This document shows, piece by piece, positions 18,380 through 26,256 of a stretch of 64,000 nucleotides of DNA. Location of the stretch: the NCBI RefSeq assembly GCF_003577475.1, contig NZ_QPEP01000003.1, positions 285,479 to 349,478 on the forward strand. The letters run 5' to 3'. Each line of letters begins with the position of its first letter. The first letter of the stretch is position 1. Below the pieces are notes generated by a model, which saw only the letters and a program-made list of their open reading frames with translations, was not told the origin of the DNA and did no database searches. The stretch is from Salinibius halmophilus (lineage in GTDB: Bacteria; Pseudomonadota; Gammaproteobacteria; Pseudomonadales; Natronospirillaceae). Both the position numbers and the translations under genes were made by a program.

Positions 18380-18612
18380 AGTGTTATTCCTGATTTAGTA
18401 GCAGTTGTAACTATGGAAGCTGCTGCTTCCCTTTCTAGTGCTTGTCGTCGGTTCTTGTTGTTAAGCAGGTTTGGAAAACGCTCTGGCAGGGCCTCAAATA
18501 TTCTCGTTAAAAATGGTCGGAATTTATTGCGATACACATTGATTCTTATTCTACTAGGAATTGCATAACGTATAGATTTGGAGAGAACACTCAAAACTTG
18601 CAGGAGGCGCAC
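18370..18612 (-). CDS. 80-aa protein with a DndF-like N terminus, first gene of restriction operon
   Basis: The frame starts with GTG at 18610-18612, six bases after an AAGGA site, and overlaps the dndF start by 10 bases. Its first 13 residues, MRLLQVLSVLSKS, match DndF residues 1-13 (MRLREVLSVLSKS) at 11 positions. Eight of the matched codons differ synonymously, so the peptide is conserved while the DNA is not. After that the sequence is unrelated and strongly basic (NVYRNKFRPFLTRIFEALPE, NKNRRQALERE). It could be a regulator, a decoy of DndF, or the remnant of an older dndF copy. No family is recognised. Confidence 0.5.
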   Translation of the reverse strand: MRLLQVLSVLSKSIRYAIPSRIRINVYRNKFRPFLTRIFEALPERFPNLLNNKNRRQALEREAAASIVTTATKSGITLCA

Positions 18613-18758
18613 AGTTTATCCTTATTTTTACTAAGGCTCTTATCATCCTTGATGGTATCTATTTTGCGACATACTTTGCAATTACAAAATTTACAAAACT
18701 ATACATAAGGACAGCCAACATAGTTTGCTCTTGAATACGGGAATCAATGTAGAACTAA

Positions 18759-18971
18759 GCGCAACCAATAGTGGGGCTTGGCCTTTCCACCAAAGACTAC
18801 TTACTACAAGCTGAAAAAGCTGGGCTGGTGTACTTTGCCAATGAAGTGGCTTACGCCACAGAAAAAGGAATTAGTAAAGGCTGCCAGAATAAAACCGGCC
18901 GCTATGGTGACTATATTCTTTGGCCTGAGGTGTTTACCAAACTGCGCCGGAAAGCGGAGCTGGGCGCTTAG
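18759..18971 (+). pseudogene. Probable C-terminal fragment of an unknown protein at right island edge
   Basis: An open frame follows a stop at 18756-18758 and reads AQPIVGLGLSTKDYLLQAEK, then a well-structured tail with GYGDY-like residues (GRYGDYILWPEVFTKL) to a stop at 18971. A GTG at 18771 could start a 66-aa product, but no ribosome site is seen. The dense, globular-looking sequence beginning directly after a stop suggests a 5'-truncated gene. I do not recognise the family. It lies between the Dnd operon promoter region and an ordinary outer-membrane gene, so it may mark the right boundary of the island. Confidence 0.4.
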
Positions 18972-19002
18972 CCCAGCCGTTTGTGGCGCGTCTAAGGCTA
19001 AC

Positions 19003-19599
19003 CTAGAAATGCCACTTTCCACCAAGGGTGAGAGTTTGCTTGTAGCGCGTGCCTTCCAAGTGCACTTCAGCAGCAAGGTTGTCGGTGAAGTTAACGCCCA
19101 TTTTGTAGCTAATACCAGCTGCATCAATGAAGCCATAATTGATAAAAAAACCAAGGTCGGCATATAACCACGAGAAGTACTCATCTTTACTACCAAATGC
19201 GAGGTATAGGCTCATGCCATTCGCGTCTATTGGTGTGTCTACTAGGTTTAGTGTAATGCCGTCGTACTGCGCACCCGCGCGAAGGTAGAACTCTTGGTCA
19301 CTCGTTTCGGCGAACGGATGGTTAAATCGCGCGCCAACGTAGCCAAGGCCAATGGTTCGGCTGTAGTCGTTGGAGCTTGCTAGCTCGAACGAGGCACCAC
19401 CGTAGAATTTGGTGTTTAACTGTGTTTGGCCAGAGGCACGAACAGCTAGCGGCCTTGAGGTGCCTTCTTCGGTAACACCAAACATTGGCCCTACTTCAAT
19501 GGCTGCGTAATTGTGGTATTTATCGAAGTGCTCTAATGCTTGCGCAGGGCTTGCCATGGCAAGTGTTATGGCTGTGATTGTAATCGCAGATGCTTTCAT
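19003..19599 (-). CDS. Outer-membrane beta-barrel protein, 198 aa
   Basis: The protein starts MKASAITITAITLAMASPAQA, a signal peptide with an A-Q-A cleavage site. The rest shows alternating polar and hydrophobic strands and ends in KWHF, the terminal aromatic typical of outer-membrane barrels. Likely an 8-strand barrel of the opacity/OmpW size class. I set the start at the ATG at 19597-19599, which follows AAGGA; in-frame codons upstream lack signal-peptide character. It is divergent from another barrel gene across an AT-rich promoter region. Function unknown. Confidence 0.65.
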   Translation of the reverse strand: MKASAITITAITLAMASPAQALEHFDKYHNYAAIEVGPMFGVTEEGTSRPLAVRASGQTQLNTKFYGGASFELASSNDYSRTIGLGYVGARFNHPFAETSDQEFYLRAGAQYDGITLNLVDTPIDANGMSLYLAFGSKDEYFSWLYADLGFFINYGFIDAAGISYKMGVNFTDNLAAEVHLEGTRYKQTLTLGGKWHF

Positions 19600-19915
19600 T
19601 ACGGTCCTTGTTGTTTGTTTGTGACCGGCGGATATTACCCATTGGCGACTACTTTTTGAACTCACCGCAAGGGTAGTTTTTATCTATTTTTTAGTATCTT
19701 TATAATAATTCGTATTTTTATCATTTTTATATGTAATAGTTCGTATTTTAATACCTTTTTTGAATATAAATTCGGTACTCTTTTAGGCACTACAGGCTAG
19801 GTTGTTTACCGTGCGCTTGCTCTTTTTTGTATTGGCTGTTGCGTTATCTCAGTTCCTTTTTGAATACATTTCATTACAATGCGCGCTCTTTTAATGGATG
19901 TTTTGGAGTGGAGCT
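19600..19915. promoter_or_regulatory. AT-rich divergent intergenic region
   Basis: These 316 bases separate two divergent outer-membrane genes. The part from 19675 to 19770 is very AT-rich and holds two similar stretches, TAATAATTCGTATTTTTAT and AATAGTTCGTATTTTAAT. These may be promoter elements or binding sites for a nucleoid protein. No clear gene, hairpin or TGGGTGTCC repeat is seen. A 28-codon GTG frame at 19810-19896 has no good ribosome site. Confidence 0.35.
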
Positions 19916-20539
19916 ATGAAGCGCATGGTTGCGTTCACATTTGGATGTGCATTGAGCACGCTTGCTGCGGCTGGCAGTTGGACGATGGAGGCAAGCTATG
20001 CGCCTGCTAACATCAACCCTCAGGTTGCGGCGGCGAATCAGGTGGCGGAAGAAGTTGGTAATGGCTGGGAGTTTGGCGGCTCGTATGGCACTCGCTATTT
20101 GCGCGGCCGCGCTAGTGCGGGGTTTTACTCGCCAGAAGATTTTAATGTGTCGTCTATTGTGGTTAGCAATGGTTCGGATACCTACACCATCGATAACGAA
20201 GCAGGCTTTTATTCGTTTACTTTAGAGGCGGTGGCCGAGTACAACCATATGCGCTGGGTACACGCGGGTGTGGGTGTTGGCCGTATGTTTTTGTCGGGCC
20301 AGCGCTCGTACAGTATGCCCGATGGTGGTTACTGCTCTAACTGCCCAAGCAACGAGGAGTTCGACCTAACCGGTGGCTATTTTGTGCGCCCTACGTTGAG
20401 TATTAACTTGTTAAATGGCCATAACCACCCAGACCCAAGTGCTTACTTGTCTTTGCAGGTTGGCTACCAGAAGTTCTTAACCGAGTCGGGCCTGCAAGAC
20501 AACATTCAAACGGGCATCTCGTTTAAGTTTGTTAACTAA
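19916..20539 (+). CDS. Outer-membrane beta-barrel protein, 207 aa
   Basis: The start MKRMVAFTFGCALSTLAAAG is a signal peptide, cleaved near A-A-A-G. The mature part alternates in beta-strand fashion with many Gly, Tyr and Ser residues and ends with the strand GISFKFVN. A loop contains YCSNCPSNEEF, whose two cysteines could form a disulfide. The ATG at 19916 follows TTGGAGTGG; an upstream ATG six codons earlier lacks a ribosome site. Probably an outer-membrane barrel of unknown ligand. It is divergent from the 198-aa barrel gene. Confidence 0.6.
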   Translation: MKRMVAFTFGCALSTLAAAGSWTMEASYAPANINPQVAAANQVAEEVGNGWEFGGSYGTRYLRGRASAGFYSPEDFNVSSIVVSNGSDTYTIDNEAGFYSFTLEAVAEYNHMRWVHAGVGVGRMFLSGQRSYSMPDGGYCSNCPSNEEFDLTGGYFVRPTLSINLLNGHNHPDPSAYLSLQVGYQKFLTESGLQDNIQTGISFKFVN

Positions 20540-20661
20540 GCAGGCGGTGTAAAACGTTTTAGTTGGCGGGTTGGTGGTTTACAAAACTACCACCCGTGCA
20601 TTGGTACAACATCGTTGGGGCTGTCTATGCTTGTGTAGAGCTCACCAATTATGGAGTACCA

Positions 20662-22251
20662 ATGAACCTCTCTATTTCGCAACGCCTCATCGCGATGGTT
20701 ACCTTGCTACTCACAATGTTTGCCGCAACGGCCCTTTACGTTGTTTGGCAAGAGCGGCAAATTACTGCCATTACCGACAATGTTGCCGACGACGATGTGC
20801 CAAGCACCATTAGCTACTTGTTGTTAATGGATGAGGTAAAAAAAATCAAAATTGCTCTGCTGGCTCATATTACCTCCTCTAGCAGTGCTACTGAGGAGTA
20901 TGAACTCGCCAAAACTGCCACTTATGAACAGCTTGCAGTCTTAAAAACCTATGAGCAGCCAGAGCAAACCGATGAAATAGAAGCACTGATTGAGCAGCTT
21001 ATCGAATCGGTCGAAGTTATTTTCTCAACAAGTCCAGCTTGGCTAAATTATAACTCGGTAAAAGAGGTAGACAGCCAGTTTATCGAACCTCTTGAGTCGC
21101 TGTTAGAGGCCGGCTCGCTGGATGAACGGGCCGATACTGAAAGCGCTATGTTGCAAGTGAAGGCTCAGTTAAGCTTGCTCAGTTTGGTCACCTTAGTGCT
21201 GGCTGGCGTGTCTGTTATTTTGGCCATTACCGTGCTTTGGTTGGTAGTGAAATCAATTAAATCTGGGCTTGCCGCGCTGTCTTTGCAGGCCTCGGAAATT
21301 GCCAGTGGCAACCTTAAGCTGCCGCCGTTAGTGCGCAAAAACCATGATGAAATCCAAGCTGTGGCGCAAGCCATTAATCATATGCAGCAAGCACTGGTCA
21401 CGCTCCTAAGCCAAATTAAACAAGTTGGTGCCGAGGTAAAAATTAGCACCGAGCAGCTCGCCAACATTCATAAAGATGTTTTCAACGGCGCCCAAGAGCA
21501 GGCGCTGCGTTCAGAGCAAATTGCCACCGCGGCCAATCAAATGAGCCTTACCATTAGCGAAGTTGCGCAACAAAGCAGCAACGCCTCTCAAATCACTTCG
21601 CAAGCAGGCAACGTGGCCAAAAAGGGGGGCGAAACAGTCAACCAGGTTGTTAGCAATATTCATCAGGCATCTACTACTATTGGTGAACTTTCGGCAACCA
21701 TTGGCAGTCTTGGCACACGCAGTGAGAAAATTGGCGAGGTGATCAAGGTAATTACTGAAATTGCCGAGCAAACGAATTTATTGGCATTAAACGCTGCCAT
21801 TGAAGCCGCTCGCGCAGGCGAGCAAGGGCGAGGCTTTGCTGTTGTCGCCGATGAGGTGCGAGGGTTAGCGGAGCGTACCGCGCAAGCTACAAACGAGGTA
21901 GACGAGTCTATTAGTGCCATTCAAAACGACACCGAGCAAGCGGTTGTAAGAATGCAGCAAAGCACTCAAATTGTAGAGCAAGGCACTACCATTAGTGGCG
22001 ATGCAATCGACGCGCTAAAAAGTATTGTTGAGCAAACTCAGCAGGTGAGCAACGTTGTGGAGTCGGTTGCTACCGCCGCTGAGCAGCAGTCGGCTGCTAT
22101 GCAGGAAATTAACACCGAAATCACTTCGGTTGCCAACATTGCCAACCAAGCGCTGCAATCGTCAAAACTAGCCGACGACACAGGCAAAGCGCTGCAGGCT
22201 CGCGTTCGCGATCTAGACGCCATGATTGACAAGTTTAGTGTGCCAACCTAG
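20662..22251 (+). CDS. Methyl-accepting chemotaxis protein
   Basis: This 529-aa receptor starts [20 protein letters not shown] with TM1 at about residues 8-29. A periplasmic four-helix-bundle-like sensor of about 140 residues follows, then TM2 near 172-195, a HAMP domain and the cytoplasmic signalling hairpin. The hairpin tip is [20 protein letters not shown] followed by [20 protein letters not shown], the CheA/CheW contact region. It would sense an unknown signal and control the flagellar kinase. The ATG at 20662 follows TATGGAG. A longer frame upstream has no signal-like character. It stands alone, with a terminator right behind it. Confidence 0.93.
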   Translation: MNLSISQRLIAMVTLLLTMFAATALYVVWQERQITAITDNVADDDVPSTISYLLLMDEVKKIKIALLAHITSSSSATEEYELAKTATYEQLAVLKTYEQPEQTDEIEALIEQLIESVEVIFSTSPAWLNYNSVKEVDSQFIEPLESLLEAGSLDERADTESAMLQVKAQLSLLSLVTLVLAGVSVILAITVLWLVVKSIKSGLAALSLQASEIASGNLKLPPLVRKNHDEIQAVAQAINHMQQALVTLLSQIKQVGAEVKISTEQLANIHKDVFNGAQEQALRSEQIATAANQMSLTISEVAQQSSNASQITSQAGNVAKKGGETVNQVVSNIHQASTTIGELSATIGSLGTRSEKIGEVIKVITEIAEQTNLLALNAAIEAARAGEQGRGFAVVADEVRGLAERTAQATNEVDESISAIQNDTEQAVVRMQQSTQIVEQGTTISGDAIDALKSIVEQTQQVSNVVESVATAAEQQSAAMQEINTEITSVANIANQALQSSKLADDTGKALQARVRDLDAMIDKFSVPT

Positions 22252-22272
22252 GGGGAGCCCACTCCCCCCTTT
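22251..22272 (+). terminator. Rho-independent terminator of chemoreceptor gene
   Basis: GGGGGAG and CTCCCCC form a 7-bp GC stem around CCCA, followed by CTTT, directly at the stop codon of the chemoreceptor gene. The T run is short but the stem is strong. Confidence 0.65.
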
Positions 22273-22281
22273 GGCCGCTAG

Positions 22282-22301
22282 ATTCCCGCCTGCGCGGGAA
22301 T
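22282..22301. repeat. REP-like palindrome
   Basis: ATTCCCGC-CTGC-GCGGGAAT is a perfect 8-bp inverted repeat followed by GACC. It belongs to the widespread TTCCCGC...GCGGGAA class of proteobacterial intergenic palindromes. Confidence 0.7.
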
Positions 22302-22390
22302 GACCGATGAGCTCGTGCTAACCACCGGCGGGATTAGTCGGTGGATTAGTCGGTTCATTCAACGGTGCTTTGCTCATTAACCCAGTTGTT

Positions 22391-22467
22391 GGGACACCCA
22401 CTGGTGCTTTGTTCATGTAATTAGCTGGGACACCCATCGCTAATTAGTCCATTACATGGGTGTCCCG
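22391..22467. repeat. TGGGTGTCC-family repeats (2 forward, 1 reverse)
   Basis: GGGACACCCA occurs at 22391 and 22427 and the complementary ATGGGTGTCCCG at 22456. This is the first appearance in the window of the motif that fills intergenic DNA up to 50.2 kb. Confidence 0.85.
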
Positions 22468-22502
22468 CAACGCACTGGATGTTCCGCAGAATTCCTGGCC
22501 TT

Positions 22503-22724
22503 CTAATTGCTCAGTTCGCGGCGGGCTTGTTTAAACCAGGCAATTACCGTTTGGTGGTAGCCTTCGCCGTATAGTTGCACAAACTGGCGGGTGTGTTCGT
22601 CATGGTCGTTTTGCAGGGCTTCCAATCTTGCTTCTACATAGGGTAGCGTTAGCTCTATTTCGCACTCTTTGGTGATGCAATGCTTCCAAGCGTCGTAAGT
22701 GGTTGGAATGAAGTTTTCGCTCAT
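22503..22724 (-). CDS. Conserved small hypothetical protein, 73 aa
   Basis: This 73-aa product reads MSENFIPTTYDAWKHCITKE at its start and ends near QTVIAWFKQARRELSN. It is acidic and helical, with two cysteines and no signal peptide. I recall similar 70-75 aa proteins with the same IPTTY...W..CIT opening in several gammaproteobacteria, but their function is unknown to me. It stands alone between two groups of TGGGTGTCC repeats. Confidence 0.65.
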   Translation of the reverse strand: MSENFIPTTYDAWKHCITKECEIELTLPYVEARLEALQNDHDEHTRQFVQLYGEGYHQTVIAWFKQARRELSN

Positions 22725-22760
22725 GCTTTGGCCTTTTGGGTTATGGGCTGGCGGCTAATT

Positions 22761-22851
22761 ATGGGTGTCCCGGTAGCTATTATGCGGTCTGTACGCCAGA
22801 TAACTATGGGTGTCCCGGTTACACTACGTTGGTTTATCGATGGGTGTCCCA
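22761..22851. repeat. Three TGGGTGTCC repeats
   Basis: ATGGGTGTCCCGG at 22761 and 22806 and GATGGGTGTCCCA at 22839, all in the same orientation. The last ends six bases before the stop codon of the DsbA-like gene. Confidence 0.85.
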
Positions 22852-22856
22852 CTTAA

Positions 22857-23501
22857 TTAGTCCAAGTTAGCTACGTGCTGCACTAGCTCGGCCAGTTGCT
22901 GTGGGCTTGCTACTGAGCTGTGTATCACTTGGTATTTACCATTCACTCGCACTGCGGGAACGCCACGTATTTGCGCATCTTGCGCTTGCTGCCGTTGTTG
23001 TGCTTGCAGTCCTTGTACTACAAAGCTGTTAGCTGCGGCGTCGAACGCTTGTTCATCTACGCCAATGCTTAGAAATATTTGGCGAACGTCGTCGCGTGTT
23101 AAGCGGCGCTTGTCATTGTGAATGGCACTAAATATTAGCGGTGCGGTTTGCGATTCTACTTTTAGAATTTTGCCCATTGAACGAGCCCAGGTCATGTCGG
23201 CGCCGTTGCTGCCGACAAAATCAACGTGTGTGTGTTCTATGTTGATGGGTGCCTGTTCGTTTCGCAGTTCGGCACTCATTTGCTCATACACTGGGTCGAA
23301 GGCGTTGCAAAAGCCGCAGTTGTAACTGAAGAACAAACGAACTTCGTTTTCCGCCGTTCGCGTGTCGCTCACTTTTTGGTAGTGCGTGCCTTCTACGAAT
23401 TGTGCTTGTGCTGCTGTGCTGGTGTCTGCCACGTCACTTTCAACTGGCTGGCAGGCGGCTAATAAAAATAGCGCAGCAATGGTTAGTAGTATGTGTTTCA
23501 T
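22857..23501 (-). CDS. DsbA-family lipoprotein with CGFC active site
   Basis: The protein starts MKHILLTIAALFLLAACQP, a lipoprotein signal with lipobox LAAC. It is followed by a thioredoxin-fold DsbA domain: active site FFSYNCGFCNAFDP and cis-proline loop RGVPAVRVNGKY. DsbA introduces disulfides in the periplasm. Here the enzyme is tethered to a membrane by lipid and has CGFC instead of the usual CPHC, which should change its redox potential. I use the ATG at 23499-23501; a TTG directly before it is less likely. AGGAC lies upstream. It is followed on the same strand by two lipoprotein genes' region. Confidence 0.85.
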   Translation of the reverse strand: MKHILLTIAALFLLAACQPVESDVADTSTAAQAQFVEGTHYQKVSDTRTAENEVRLFFSYNCGFCNAFDPVYEQMSAELRNEQAPINIEHTHVDFVGSNGADMTWARSMGKILKVESQTAPLIFSAIHNDKRRLTRDDVRQIFLSIGVDEQAFDAAANSFVVQGLQAQQRQQAQDAQIRGVPAVRVNGKYQVIHSSVASPQQLAELVQHVANLD

Positions 23502-23516
23502 CAAGTGTCCTAAAGT

Positions 23517-24449
23517 CTATTCGTTTATGCTTGGTAGCGGGCCTATTTTTTCTAGTGGGAACAAGTCTGGCACCATGTACAGTTTATCCCCTGGCTGTAA
23601 TGTAGTTAATGTGCGGTTATATGGCATGCTCGCCTCGTTAACCTTAAATATCGTTTCAACATCTCGATGCATGTAGTCGAAGTCGATAAAATAACCTGAC
23701 GCATCTTGCACTAGCATTTGCGAATACATGCCAATGCCAACCATGTCTGGGTTTAGGCTTACCCCTACTGTGGTTTGTTTTTCAGTTGCGGTAACGGATG
23801 TTAATGTGAATGCCGATGGGGCAAATTGATAGCCATCATTCTCGGCCAGCTCAAGTTGTAGGTAGCTAATAGTTGCATCGTTATCCAACCCAGAGTTGTA
23901 GTCGAACAAAACAGCGCTTTCTTGTGGCATTAGGCAGCTGTTATGCAACGCTAAATAAGCGTTACTGGCAACTAAAAAGCCCGCTTGATACCAATAAGTA
24001 TCGTGCAGTACCGTGCTGTCATTTCCTATGGCTTGCATGTTTAGATTTGGGCAAAGCACTTCGCCGCTGATGTTTTCGAACTCGATAAACGTGCTAGAAA
24101 CACGATCATCTAACCAGCTGATATAGGCTTTGTGAACCTGTATGCGATTATTATTGTTGATCACCGTTACGGGATACTCTAGTACTTGGCGAGTATACGA
24201 GGTTGAACTGCAGTGTTCATTACCGGCTTCCACATAGCTGCCGTATTGGTTTTCGCCTGTTTGCGTAAGGGGCGTAAGCGAGCAAGCACCATTAGTGGTG
24301 TTGGGCAATATTTGCACCTGCCCTAGCCTTCCAAACTGCTGGTTAGTGCTTCGTTGTGTGTTTGCTGTGCTGGTAGTTTGCTCGTTTATAGTTTCGGCGC
24401 AAGCGCTAAGTAGCAAGGCTGCAAGCAGTGAAAATGATAACTTTTTCAT
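23517..24449 (-). CDS. Lipoprotein, second of a tandem paralogous pair
   Basis: This 310-aa protein starts MKKLSFSLLAALLLSACAE with lipobox LSAC. The mature part has the same overall plan as the neighbouring lipoprotein: a region of short strands, a C-P-N/R-F/L pair (EVLCPNLNMQAIG), a DYNSG- or HGG-type segment, and a last part with DASGYFIDFDYMHRDVE and LQPGDKLYMVPDLFPLE. It probably forms an immunoglobulin-like beta domain. The ATG at 24447-24449 follows AAGGATTT, which lies within the ten-base gap after the upstream gene. Its function is unknown. Confidence 0.65.
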   Translation of the reverse strand: MKKLSFSLLAALLLSACAETINEQTTSTANTQRSTNQQFGRLGQVQILPNTTNGACSLTPLTQTGENQYGSYVEAGNEHCSSTSYTRQVLEYPVTVINNNNRIQVHKAYISWLDDRVSSTFIEFENISGEVLCPNLNMQAIGNDSTVLHDTYWYQAGFLVASNAYLALHNSCLMPQESAVLFDYNSGLDNDATISYLQLELAENDGYQFAPSAFTLTSVTATEKQTTVGVSLNPDMVGIGMYSQMLVQDASGYFIDFDYMHRDVETIFKVNEASMPYNRTLTTLQPGDKLYMVPDLFPLEKIGPLPSINE

Positions 24450-24459
24450 GGCGAAATCC

Positions 24460-25356
24460 TTATTGCTGAACAAAGCTAGGTTGCGCGCCGCGCAGCTCAA
24501 TGGGTATAAGGTCCGGGCTAATATATATACGATCACCTTGCGATAATTTGGATAACGCGGAAGAGCTTGCGTAGTAATGCGCTTCGCTTTTTAAATATAC
24601 CCGTGTTCGTTCGTGATTTGCCGAGATTGACGACGCGACAAAGTACCCATCGGCATTTTGTATCAGAACTCTTGGGTGATTGGATTGGGCAAAGGTTGTA
24701 TGGTTAAGGCTGAAGTCGACTCTTAACGTGTTGTCGGCAAGGGCAATGCTTGTGAGTTTGTAGTTGGCAGGCTTGTGCGTTGGCGCCTGCCAAAAACTTG
24801 GTGTTAGCGTCGCCCGTTCAACAGTCTCTTCGCTTATCACCATCCCACCATGGAATAGCGCACTTTCACCTGGCCCTACACAAACCCAACCGTAATACCA
24901 GTAATCGAACGACGCCAGCACTGGCTCAATAGCAAAGCCATCTGCCACAAGCTTGCCCGCGGGGCCGAATAGTTCAATATCGAAGCGTGGGCAGATTGGC
25001 GCTTTTGAGGTATTGGTTGTTTCTACAAATACTTCTGCATATTGAAAGTCGGGAGCTTTTGCCACAGTGTAAAAGCGGTCGATGCGCAGGTCTGAGTTGT
25101 AGTCAATTCCCTGAGAGTCTTTTGCAAGGGTTGCTGGCAGCTCGCGAACAACAATAGTATTCGCGTTGTTGCATTGGTAATCACTGGTAACTACGTAATG
25201 GCCGAACTTGCTAGTTTGTGTATTGCTGTAGTTTGCTTGTGATGTGCACTCAGTTTGTGGCGGGGTGCCAGAACCACTAGCGTTGGTAGGGGATTGGTCT
25301 TGGGCACAACCTTGCAGCAAAACGGCCAGCGTAAAAAACCAGGTTAACTTCTTCAT
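24460..25356 (-). CDS. Lipoprotein, first of a tandem paralogous pair
   Basis: This 298-aa protein starts MKKLTWFFTLAVLLQGCAQD with lipobox LQGC. It shares its order of motifs with the gene behind it: APICPRFDIELFGP matches VLCPNLNMQAIG, NADGYFVASSISANHERTRV matches DASGYFIDFDYMHRDVE, and LSQGDRIYISPDLIPIELRG matches LQPGDKLYMVPDLFPLEKIG. The two therefore arose by an old duplication. The start at 25354-25356 follows a GGATAT-type site. A ten-base gap separates it from its paralogue, so they are one operon. Function unknown; both are cell-envelope proteins. Confidence 0.65.
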   Translation of the reverse strand: MKKLTWFFTLAVLLQGCAQDQSPTNASGSGTPPQTECTSQANYSNTQTSKFGHYVVTSDYQCNNANTIVVRELPATLAKDSQGIDYNSDLRIDRFYTVAKAPDFQYAEVFVETTNTSKAPICPRFDIELFGPAGKLVADGFAIEPVLASFDYWYYGWVCVGPGESALFHGGMVISEETVERATLTPSFWQAPTHKPANYKLTSIALADNTLRVDFSLNHTTFAQSNHPRVLIQNADGYFVASSISANHERTRVYLKSEAHYYASSSALSKLSQGDRIYISPDLIPIELRGAQPSFVQQ

Positions 25357-25409
25357 GGCGATATCCTTTTGCATGGAAGTGATAAGATACCACGACTGGC
25401 AGCACTTTG

Positions 25410-25500
25410 AGGACACCCATCGATATTAGCCGTTGCACCACACCCACCTTTTATCAGTTAATAATCAGGACACCCATCAATAATAACCAGGACACCCATC
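25410..25500. repeat. Three GGACACCCATC repeats
   Basis: GGACACCCATCGAT at 25411, AGGACACCCATCAATAA at 25467 and AGGACACCCATCAATG at 25489, all in one orientation. The last copy runs into the start codon of the exonuclease gene. Confidence 0.85.
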
Positions 25501-25501
25501 A

Positions 25502-26110
25502 ATGATCGCGAAGCCCCAGTTCACCCGGCCACTCAAACACAGTATTGCTCAGCTTCCCGATTACGATGATATTGGCCTTGAGCAAATAGAGGTGGTTACC
25601 TGTAGTACTAAGGCAAAAGAGGTGGCGGCACTGCTGATTGCGCAATATGAGGTAGGCTTTGATACCGAGAGCAAGCCGCGTTTTAAGAAGGGCGAACCTG
25701 AGGTTGGCCCGCATCTACTTCAGTTTGCTACGGTCGAGCGCGCTTACCTTTTCCCGGCTGCATTGGCTGATGTATTTGAAATAGGGCTAACTATTGTAGC
25801 AAGTCAGCAGGTAGTAAAGGTGGGCTTCGGTTTAAAAGACGACAACCGCCAACTTCAGAACCAACATGGGGTGAAGGTTTTGAATAAAGCGGATGTTAGC
25901 CGGCAACTGGCTAGGTTTATGGAAGATGAGAAACCTATTGGTGCGCGCCCAGCCGTGGCGATGTTGCTTGGCAAGCAGCTAAGTAAAAGTGCTCAAATGT
26001 CGGATTGGAGCCGCTGGCCATTAAACGAGAAGCAAATTTTATATGCCGGCCGCGACGCGCACTCAGCACTAATGGTGTGGCGCGCAGTTGCTGCGTTTGT
26101 TGCTGATTAA
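25502..26110 (+). CDS. DEDD-family 3'-5' exonuclease (RNase D-like)
   Basis: This 202-aa protein has the DEDDy exonuclease motifs: GFDTESKPRFKKG (Exo I, D and E), VKVGFGLKDDNRQL (Exo II, D) and YAGRDAHSALMVW (Exo III, Y and D). It consists of only the nuclease domain and lacks the HRDC domains of RNase D. It would degrade RNA or DNA from the 3' end in the cytoplasm; the substrate is unknown. The ATG at 25502 is the last part of a GGACACCCATC repeat, whose AGGA at 25489 is placed like a ribosome site. Confidence 0.85.
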   Translation: MIAKPQFTRPLKHSIAQLPDYDDIGLEQIEVVTCSTKAKEVAALLIAQYEVGFDTESKPRFKKGEPEVGPHLLQFATVERAYLFPAALADVFEIGLTIVASQQVVKVGFGLKDDNRQLQNQHGVKVLNKADVSRQLARFMEDEKPIGARPAVAMLLGKQLSKSAQMSDWSRWPLNEKQILYAGRDAHSALMVWRAVAAFVAD

Positions 26111-26114
26111 TTAG

Positions 26115-26226
26115 CGGGACACCCATCGATATTTTTGCGTGATTCGCAGTAGCTGATGTTGATGGGTGCCCTGCTTAATAATGATGGGTGTCCCGGTTAG
26201 AAGTAAACTCATCGGTGGGTGTCCCA
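26115..26226. repeat. TGGGTGTCC-family repeats (1 forward, 3 reverse)
   Basis: GGGACACCCATCGAT at 26116, then GATGGGTGCCC (one mismatch) at 26161, GATGGGTGTCCCGG at 26184 and GGTGGGTGTCCCA at 26214. The orientation switches once inside the array. Confidence 0.85.
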
Positions 26227-26256
26227 ATAGAACCATCAACAAAACTAGGAGCGAAG

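Noticed and set aside
19810..19896. 28-codon GTG frame between the two barrel genes
   Set aside because: There is no convincing ribosome site, and the frame lies in the promoter region of the next gene.
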